From Paucibacter sediminis (lineage in GTDB: Bacteria; Pseudomonadota; Gammaproteobacteria; Burkholderiales; Burkholderiaceae_C): a stretch of 64,000 bases of DNA. Below are positions 58,493 to 64,000 of this stretch, one piece after another. The stretch lies in NCBI RefSeq assembly GCF_030254645.1, contig NZ_CP116346.1, positions 4,567,001 through 4,631,000 of the forward strand, given 5' to 3'. Both the position numbers and the translations under genes were made by a program. The number at the start of each line of letters is the position of its first letter. Position 1 is the stretch's first letter. The notes beneath the pieces were generated by a model. It ran no database searches. It saw only the letters and a program-made list of their open reading frames with translations, and was not told the origin of the DNA.

Positions 58493-59278
58493 TCAGCCGA
58501 AGCGGCCCGTGATGTAGTCTTCCGTGTCCTTGCGCTTGGGCTTCATGAAGAGCTCGGCGGTGGGGCCGAATTCGATCAGGTCGCCCAGGTACATATAGGC
58601 CGTGTAGTCCGAGCAGCGCGCCGCCTGCTGCATGTTGTGGGTCACGATGGCCACGGTGTAGTCATTCTTGAGCTCATGGATGAGCTCCTCGATCTTGCCG
58701 GTGGAGATCGGGTCCAGCGCCGAGCAGGGCTCGTCCAGCAGGAGCACCTCGGGCTTGATGGCGATGCCGCGCGCAATGCACAGGCGCTGCTGCTGGCCGC
58801 CGGAGAGGCCCGAGCCGCTCTGGTTGAGCTTGTCCTTCACCTCGGTCCACAGCGCTGCCTTCTTCAGCGCCCATTCCACGCGCTCGTCCATCTCCACCCG
58901 CGGCAGGGTCTCAAACAGCCGCACGCCGAAGGCGATGTTGTCGTAGATCGACATCGGGAACGGGGTGGGCTTCTGGAACACCATGCCCACCTTGGCGCGC
59001 ACCAGCGAGACATCCTCGCCGCTGGAGAGGATGTCATTGCCATCGAGCAAGATCTGACCCTCGGCGCGCTGCTCGGGGTAGAGCTCGAACATGCGGTTGA
59101 GCGTGCGCAGCAGCGTGGACTTGCCGCAACCCGAGGGGCCGATGAAGGCGGTGACCTTCTTCTCGGGGATGTCGAGGTTGATGCTTTTGAGGGCGTGGAA
59201 ATTGCCGTAATAGAAATTCAGGTCGCGCACCGAGAGCTTGGCTTTCTCACTCACGGGCAGGTCAACTTTGGCGTCCAT
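58493..59278 (-). CDS. pstB: Phosphate ABC transporter ATP-binding protein PstB
   Basis: A 261-aa ATPase. Walker [10 protein letters not shown] (residues 48-56), Q loop [16 protein letters not shown], signature [14 protein letters not shown], Walker [14 protein letters not shown] and H loop IVTHNMQQA. Powers phosphate import through PstCA. ATG 59278 gives the usual N-terminus. Confidence 0.98.
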   Translation of the reverse strand: MDAKVDLPVSEKAKLSVRDLNFYYGNFHALKSINLDIPEKKVTAFIGPSGCGKSTLLRTLNRMFELYPEQRAEGQILLDGNDILSSGEDVSLVRAKVGMVFQKPTPFPMSIYDNIAFGVRLFETLPRVEMDERVEWALKKAALWTEVKDKLNQSGSGLSGGQQQRLCIARGIAIKPEVLLLDEPCSALDPISTGKIEELIHELKNDYTVAIVTHNMQQAARCSDYTAYMYLGDLIEFGPTAELFMKPKRKDTEDYITGRFG

Positions 59279-59292
59279 GGTCGGATCTCGCT

Positions 59293-60156
59293 TCAGTGCT
59301 TGTTCTTGAACAGGACGCGCGCCAGGATATTCAGCAGCAGCACGCCCATGGTGATGAGGAACACCCCCGCCCAGGCCAGCTTCTGCCAGTTCTCGTAGGG
59401 GCTCATCGCGAATTTGAAGATGGTCACCGGCAGGCTGGCCATGGGCTCGCTGAGCGAGCTGGTCCAGAACTGGTTGGACAGGGCGGTGAACAGCAGCGGC
59501 GCGGTCTCGCCCGAGATGCGCGCCAGCGCCAGCAGGATGCCGGTGATGACGCCGGCACGCGCCGACTTCAGGGTGATGGAGAGAATCACCTTCCACTTGG
59601 GCGTGCCTAGGGCATAGGCGGCCTCGCGCAAGGCATTGGGCACCAGGCTCAGCATGTTCTCGGTGGTCCGTATCACCACCGGGATGACGATCAGGGCCAG
59701 CGCCAGCACGCCGGCAAAGCCCGAGAAGCTCTTCAGCCGCGCCACCACCACCGCATAGATGAAGAGGCCCACCACGATGGAGGGTGCGGAGAGCAGGATG
59801 TCGTTGATGAAGCGCACCGTGCTGCCCAGCCAGGTCTTCTGGCCGTACTCGGCCAGATAGACGCCGGAAAGGATGCCGATCGGCGTGCCCAGCGCGGTGG
59901 CCAGGCCCACCATCACGATGGAGCCGAAGATGGCATTCGCCAGGCCACCGCCCTCCGCCTGCGGCGGCGGGGTCATCTCGGTGAAGGTGGCCAGGTTCAG
60001 GCCGTCAAAGCCCAGGCGCACCGTCTCGAACAGGATCCAGAACAGCCAGAACAGGCCGAAGGCCATGGCGGCCAGCGACAGCGTCAGCGCGATCGCGTTG
60101 ACGCGTTTGCGCTTGGCATGCATGCGCAGGCGCGAGGCGGAGATGGTGGCACTCAT
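59293..60156 (-). CDS. pstA: Phosphate ABC transporter permease PstA
   Basis: A 287-aa permease with six membrane helices and the EAA loop region [33 protein letters not shown]-terminal cytoplasmic segment is basic ([12 protein letters not shown]). ATG 60156 overlaps the pstC stop by four bases. Confidence 0.96.
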   Translation of the reverse strand: MSATISASRLRMHAKRKRVNAIALTLSLAAMAFGLFWLFWILFETVRLGFDGLNLATFTEMTPPPQAEGGGLANAIFGSIVMVGLATALGTPIGILSGVYLAEYGQKTWLGSTVRFINDILLSAPSIVVGLFIYAVVVARLKSFSGFAGVLALALIVIPVVIRTTENMLSLVPNALREAAYALGTPKWKVILSITLKSARAGVITGILLALARISGETAPLLFTALSNQFWTSSLSEPMASLPVTIFKFAMSPYENWQKLAWAGVFLITMGVLLLNILARVLFKNKH

Positions 60157-61175
60157 GCGCGCGCTCCTTCGCTCTTCTTGAGACGGGCCAGCAAGACCTT
60201 GGAGCATGCCAGCACCACAAAGGTGATGAAGAACAGCACCAGGCCCAGATAGATCAGCGAGGCCTGGTGCAGGCCCTCGCCGGCTTCGGCGAACTCATTC
60301 GCCAGCGCCGAGGTGATGCTGTTGGCGGCCTCGAACACCGAGAGCGAATTCAGCTGATTCATATTGCCGATCACGAAGGTCACGGCCATGGTCTCGCCGA
60401 GCGCCCGGCCCAGGCCCAGCATCACGCCGCCCATCACGCCGGTCTTGGTATAGGGCAGCACCACGCGCGAGACCACCTCCCAGGTGGTGGCGCCCAGGCC
60501 GTAGGCGGACTCCTTCAGCATCGGCGGCGTGACCTCGAACACGTCGCGCATCACCGAGGCGATGAAGGGAATGATCATGATGGCCAGGATGATGCCGGCC
60601 GACAGAATGCCGATGCCCACCGGCGGGCCCGACACCAGGGCGCCCAGATAGGGCACGCCGCTCAAGAGGCTTTGCAGCGGCTGCTGCACATAGGTGGCGA
60701 GGATGGGGCCGAACACCAGCAGGCCCCACATGCCATAGACGATGGAGGGCACGGCGGCCAGCAGCTCGACGGCGATGCCCAGCGGGCGCTTGAGCCAGCT
60801 GGGTGAGAGCTCGGTCAGGAACACGGCGATACCGAAGCTCACCGGCACCGCGATCACCAGGGCAATCAGCGAGGTCGTGAGGGTGCCGTAAATCATCACC
60901 AGGCCGCCGAACTTTTCCTGCACCGGGTCCCAATCGCTGGTCCAGAGAAAGCTCAGGCCGTACTTCTCGATCGCCGGCGCCGCGCCGAACAGCAGCGAGA
61001 CCAGGATGCCCACCAGCAGCGACAGGGTCAGCCAGGCCGCCCCCTGCGCCAGGGTGGCGAACAAGGCATCGGCCCAGGGCGCCACCACCTTGCGGGTCGG
61101 TGGGTTGCCCTGGGGCCGTACGCGCTCCAGGCTGGGGTCACTGCTGATCGGGTTGGCTGGGAGTATGGCGGCCAC
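60153..61175 (-). CDS. pstC: Phosphate ABC transporter permease PstC
   Basis: A 340-aa permease with six helices and the EAA loop [34 protein letters not shown] 61175 (VAAILPANP) is preceded by GCGGAGGTCCC, an ideal ribosome binding site; longer readings towards 61292 would be arginine-rich and unlike the family. Follows pstS with an 85-base gap that includes no clear terminator. Confidence 0.95.
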   Translation of the reverse strand: MAAILPANPISSDPSLERVRPQGNPPTRKVVAPWADALFATLAQGAAWLTLSLLVGILVSLLFGAAPAIEKYGLSFLWTSDWDPVQEKFGGLVMIYGTLTTSLIALVIAVPVSFGIAVFLTELSPSWLKRPLGIAVELLAAVPSIVYGMWGLLVFGPILATYVQQPLQSLLSGVPYLGALVSGPPVGIGILSAGIILAIMIIPFIASVMRDVFEVTPPMLKESAYGLGATTWEVVSRVVLPYTKTGVMGGVMLGLGRALGETMAVTFVIGNMNQLNSLSVFEAANSITSALANEFAEAGEGLHQASLIYLGLVLFFITFVVLACSKVLLARLKKSEGARA

Positions 61176-61260
61176 GGGACCTCCGCTTAGGAAAACAAAG
61201 TGGCGCCGTGGTGGCAGCAGGGGCCTTGCGACCCGTCTGCGGGCACCCGGCGCCCGGACA

Positions 61261-62301
61261 TCACTTGAAGCTGACGGCCTTGCCGGCGGCATCCTTCAGA
61301 TTGTCGGCCCAGAGCTTGCGCACCAGTTCCTTCACCGAGGCCGGCAGCGGCACATAGTCCATGTCGTCGGCGGTCTTGTCGCCATTGGCATAGGCCCAGT
61401 CGAAGAACTTCAGCGAGTTCGAGGCATTGGCCGGCTTGTCCTGCTGCTTGTGCATCAGGATGAAGGTGGCACCGGTGATGGGCCAGCTGTCCTTGCCGGG
61501 CTGCTCGGTCAGCACCTGGTAGAAGCTCTTGGTCCACTCGGCACCGGCGGCGGCGGCCTTGAAGGCGCTGTCGGCGGGCGCGACAAAGTTGCCGGCCTGG
61601 TTCTTCAGCAGCACATGGGACATCTTGTTCTGCTTGGCATAGGCGTACTCGACATAGCCGATCGAGTTGGGCAGGCGCATCACGAAGGCCGACACGCCCT
61701 CATTGCCCTTGCCACCCGCGCCGGTCGGCCAGTTGACCGCCGTGCCCTCGCCCACCTTGCTCTTCCACTCGGTGTTGACCTTGGAGAGATAGTTGGTGAA
61801 CAGGAAGCTGGTGCCCGAGCCATCGGCGCGACGCACCGGGGCGATCGCAGCGTCGGGCAGGGCGACGCCGGGGTTGAGCGCCGTGATGGCCGCATCGTTC
61901 CACTTCGTGATCTTGCCCAGATAGATGTCGCCCAGCACCTGGCCGGTCAAGCGCAGCTGGCCGGGGGCGATGCCCTTCACATTGACCACCGGCACCACGC
62001 CGCCAATCACGGTGGGGAACTGCACCAGGCCATCCTTGGCCAGCTCTTCATCCTTCAGCGGCGCGTCGGAGGCACCGAAGTCCACCGTCTTGGCCTTGAT
62101 CTGGCGAATGCCTGCGCCCGAACCGACCGACTGGTAATTGATGCGCGCACCGCTGGCCTTGTTGTAGGCATCGGCCCACTTGGCATAGATAGGTGCTGGG
62201 AAGGAGGCGCCAGCACCGGTGACGTCCTGCGCCTGCGCTGCAGGCAGAGCCACGGTGCAAGCCGCAAAGATCAAGCCGACTCGGAGTTGGTTCAAGGTCA
62301 T
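61261..62301 (-). CDS. pstS: Periplasmic phosphate-binding protein PstS
   Basis: A 346-aa binding protein with signal peptide ([20 protein letters not shown], cleavage after AQA near residue 25) and phosphate-loop motifs [43 protein letters not shown] and [15 protein letters not shown]. First gene of pstSCAB-phoU-phoB-phoR, with a Pho box 45-73 bases upstream of the ATG. Confidence 0.97.
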   Translation of the reverse strand: MTLNQLRVGLIFAACTVALPAAQAQDVTGAGASFPAPIYAKWADAYNKASGARINYQSVGSGAGIRQIKAKTVDFGASDAPLKDEELAKDGLVQFPTVIGGVVPVVNVKGIAPGQLRLTGQVLGDIYLGKITKWNDAAITALNPGVALPDAAIAPVRRADGSGTSFLFTNYLSKVNTEWKSKVGEGTAVNWPTGAGGKGNEGVSAFVMRLPNSIGYVEYAYAKQNKMSHVLLKNQAGNFVAPADSAFKAAAAGAEWTKSFYQVLTEQPGKDSWPITGATFILMHKQQDKPANASNSLKFFDWAYANGDKTADDMDYVPLPASVKELVRKLWADNLKDAAGKAVSFK

Positions 62302-62345
62302 ACAGGTCCTATCGCAAGGGGTTGGTTGGCGATGGAGCGGATGCT

Positions 62346-62374
62346 ATGACCCCAATATGACATGCCAGTGACAG
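62346..62374 (-). promoter_or_regulatory. Pho box of pstS
   Basis: Minus strand CTGTCAC-N4-ATGTCAT-N4-GGGTCAT: three 7-bp PhoB half-sites at exact 11-bp spacing. The first half-site is part of a perfect 16-bp palindrome GTGACAGGCCTGTCAC (62368-62383) that also starts the plus-strand side. Confidence 0.85.
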
Positions 62375-62404
62375 GCCTGTCACCCGGCGCATCGCGGCGC
62401 CAAA

Positions 62405-62433
62405 GCGTCACATTCGGTTCACGGGCCTGTCAC
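62405..62433 (+). promoter_or_regulatory. Pho box of the FAS1 lipoprotein gene
   Basis: Plus strand GCGTCAC-N4-GGTTCAC-N4-CTGTCAC: three 7-bp half-sites at 11-bp spacing, facing away from pstS. A -10-like CATAAG lies 10 bases further, then 75 bases to the FAS1 ATG. Confidence 0.7.
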
Positions 62434-62517
62434 AAAGCCTGCATAAGCTGGCCGCGAAGGGGAAGAAGCGGGGGAATGGGCCCCTGTCAGAACCCGTTTA
62501 GCCGAAGGAGACCCCTC

Positions 62518-62997
62518 ATGAACCAGCTTTACCGACTTGCCGCCGCCGCACTGGCCTGCCTGCTCGCCGCCTGCGCCAGCACGCCTGCGCCCGCCCCCCT
62601 GGCCGACACCCTGGCCCGCAACCCGCAACTCAGCACCTTCAACCGCCTGGTGCAGCAGGCCGGCCTGCAGGAGCAGCTGCGCGCCGCCGGCCCGCTGACC
62701 GTGTTCGCCCCCTCCGACGAGGCCTTCAAGGCCGTGCCGGCCAAGACCCTGGATGCCCTGGCCGCCAACCCCGCCGAGCTGAAGGCGGTGCTGAGCTACC
62801 ACCTGCTGAACGTCAAGCTGGCCGCCGCCGATGTGCAGACCGGCAACGCCAAGACCGTGCAGGGCGCCCCTGTGGCGCTGGCGCGCGCCGGCGAGTTCGT
62901 GACGGTCGAGGACGCGATGGTGCAACAGGCCGACATCATGGCCACCAACGGTGTCGCTCATGTGATCGATCGCGTGCTCACGCCGCCGAAGAAGTAA
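62518..62997 (+). CDS. Fasciclin (FAS1) domain lipoprotein
   Basis: A 159-aa lipoprotein. The signal peptide ends in LLAAC (Cys19 as lipidated residue); residues about 35-157 form one FAS1 domain with FNRLVQQAGLQEQLRAAGPLTVFAPSDEAFKAVP and YHLLNVKLAAADVQTGNAKTVQG, ending NGVAHVIDRVLTPPKK. FAS1 proteins are adhesion-type modules; the ligand is unknown. ATG 62518 follows CGAAGGAGACCCC. The plus-strand Pho box predicts induction under phosphate shortage. Confidence 0.9.
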   Translation: MNQLYRLAAAALACLLAACASTPAPAPLADTLARNPQLSTFNRLVQQAGLQEQLRAAGPLTVFAPSDEAFKAVPAKTLDALAANPAELKAVLSYHLLNVKLAAADVQTGNAKTVQGAPVALARAGEFVTVEDAMVQQADIMATNGVAHVIDRVLTPPKK

Positions 62998-63014
62998 AGA
63001 AGACACCCATGCGA

Positions 63015-63038
63015 AAGGGCCACCGCAAGGTGGCCCTT
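63015..63038. terminator. Bidirectional terminator between the FAS1 gene and glmM
   Basis: AAGGGCCACC, loop GCAA, GGTGGCCCTT; a ten-pair stem with A-rich and T-rich flanks, placed between convergent gene ends. Confidence 0.8.
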
Positions 63039-63060
63039 CTCGATGCAGTGAGGCGCTCGC

Positions 63061-64000
63061 TCAGGCGCGCACGGCGTCCACCAGACGCTCGGCGCAGCTC
63101 CTGGCCAGCGAGGCGTCGCTGGCCTCCACCATCACGCGCAGCAGCGGCTCGGTGCCCGAGGCGCGTATCAGCACTCGGCCACGCGAGGCCAACTCGGCCG
63201 TGACCTCGGCCTGCGCCTGGGCCAGCGCACCATTGCTCTTCCAGTCCTGGCCGGCCTGCAGGCGCACATTGATGAGGGTCTGCGGGAACAGGTCCACCCC
63301 CTGCAGCTGCTCGGCCAGACTGCGCCCGGTGCGGCTGATGGCTTGCAGCACCAGCAGCGCGCTGACGATGCCGTCGCCGGTGGTGTGCTTGTCCAGCGCC
63401 AGCAGATGGCCCGAGCCTTCGCCGCCCAGTTGCCAGCCGCGTGCGCTGAGCTCTTCCAGCACATAGCGGTCGCCCACCTTGGCGCGCACGAACTCGACGT
63501 CGCGGCTCTTCAGCGCCAGCTCCACCGCCATATTGGTCATCAGCGTGCCCACCGCGCCCGGCACGCGCAGGCCCTGGTTGAGGCGGTCGGCCACCATCAC
63601 ATACAGCAACTCGTCGCCGTTGTAGAGCCGGCCCTGCGCGTCCACCAGCTGCAGGCGGTCGGCATCGCCGTCCAGCGCCACACCGTAATGCGCGCCATGC
63701 TCCTTGACCGCCTTCACCAGCGCCGCCGGTGCCGTGGCGCCGCAACCGTCGTTGATATTGAAGCCGTCGGGGCTGCAGCCGATCGAGATGACCTCGGCAC
63801 CGAGCTCATGGAACACATCGGGTGCCACGTGATAGGCCGCGCCATTGGCGGCATCCACCACGATCTTCAGGCCCTTGAGGGTCAGGTCCGAACCGAAGCT
63901 GTTCTTGCAGAACTCGATGTAGCGGCCACGTGCATCCTGCAGGCGGCGGGCCCGGCCGAGGTTGGCCGAATCCACCCAGCTCGGCGCCTCCTCCAGCGCC
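63061..64000 (-). CDS. glmM: Phosphoglucosamine mutase GlmM (partial, C-terminal part)
   Basis: The last 312 codons of glmM; the 5' part with the catalytic phosphoserine lies outside the window. Visible are the metal-binding loop [13 protein letters not shown], the sugar-binding [24 protein letters not shown], and the phosphate-binding loop [15 protein letters not shown]. Converts glucosamine-6-phosphate to glucosamine-1-phosphate for peptidoglycan and LPS. The glmM-pst neighbourhood is common in Burkholderiales. Confidence 0.95.
   Translation of the reverse strand, partial: ALEEAPSWVDSANLGRARRLQDARGRYIEFCKNSFGSDLTLKGLKIVVDAANGAAYHVAPDVFHELGAEVISIGCSPDGFNINDGCGATAPAALVKAVKEHGAHYGVALDGDADRLQLVDAQGRLYNGDELLYVMVADRLNQGLRVPGAVGTLMTNMAVELALKSRDVEFVRAKVGDRYVLEELSARGWQLGGEGSGHLLALDKHTTGDGIVSALLVLQAISRTGRSLAEQLQGVDLFPQTLINVRLQAGQDWKSNGALAQAQAEVTAELASRGRVLIRASGTEPLLRVMVEASDASLARSCAERLVDAVRA

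Noticed and set aside
1-64000. CRISPR array, rRNA operon, plasmid origin or toxin-antitoxin pair
   Set aside because: No regularly spaced repeats, rRNA motifs, or recognisable toxin-antitoxin pairs were found.

Overview
The window is about 70% GC and looks like a chromosome segment of a betaproteobacterium, order Burkholderiales, probably the Rubrivivax/Leptothrix/Roseateles group. The evidence is gene content and synteny: trxA-rho-rpmE2 next to addAB, and glmM-pstSCAB-phoU-phoB-phoR. No 16S is present, so the genus is an inference.

Layout. (1) 1-3584: accessory metabolism, with the start of a class II aldolase/adducin gene, a Crp/Fnr regulator, a phosphotransferase-fold protein, an unknown protein and a glutathione S-transferase. 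(2) 3604-3873: a MITE-like element with 33-bp terminal inverted repeats. (3) 3871-36870: an almost complete flagellar locus laid out like the lateral (Laf/Flag-2) systems of Vibrio, Aeromonas and E. coli. The blocks are flgBCDEFGHIJKL plus a lafW-position gene; flgA; a separate glucosaminidase; flgN-flgM-motB-motA-fliA-fliL-fliK-fliT-fliS-fliD; fliEFGHIJ; fliMNPQR-flhBA; and one flagellin gene. (4) 37075-42783: a 5.7-kb integrated satellite-like element (P4-type integrase, AlpA regulator, CHC2 primase-like protein, RepA-type helicase, small ORFs, no capsid genes) between the flagellin gene and tRNA-Arg(UCU). (5) 43074-45353: an OPT-family transporter and tRNA-Pro(UGG). (6) 45404-51504: addA-addB. 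(7) 51690-55665: trxA, rho, rpmE2 and a membrane glycosyltransferase. (8) 55670-62301: the phosphate operon, then a FAS1 lipoprotein and the 3' part of glmM.

How the flagellar genes work together. Export gate (FliP, FliQ, FliR, FlhA, FlhB), ATPase complex (FliH, FliI, FliJ), MS and C rings (FliF, FliG, FliM, FliN), rod/rings/hook (Flg proteins), stator (MotA, MotB), filament (FliC, FliD) and chaperones (FlgN, FliS, FliT) are all here. Three sites share the motif TTAAGYSC-N12-GTCGCCTT, upstream of flgK, fliD and fliC. I read them as promoters for the local FliA (sigma-28); the fliD operon then carries both fliA and its anti-sigma gene flgM. No lafK, flhDC or fleQ-type master regulator is present.

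Most notable observation. The 1.1-kb gap between divergent fliE and fliM is where lafK sits in canonical lateral systems. Here it holds, on the minus strand, a convincing cyclic-di-GMP-I (GEMM) riboswitch aptamer directly behind a sigma-70-like promoter and pointing towards fliE. This suggests direct second-messenger control of a lateral-type flagellar operon in place of the usual protein activator. A second regulatory observation is a pair of divergent Pho boxes between pstS and the FAS1 lipoprotein gene.
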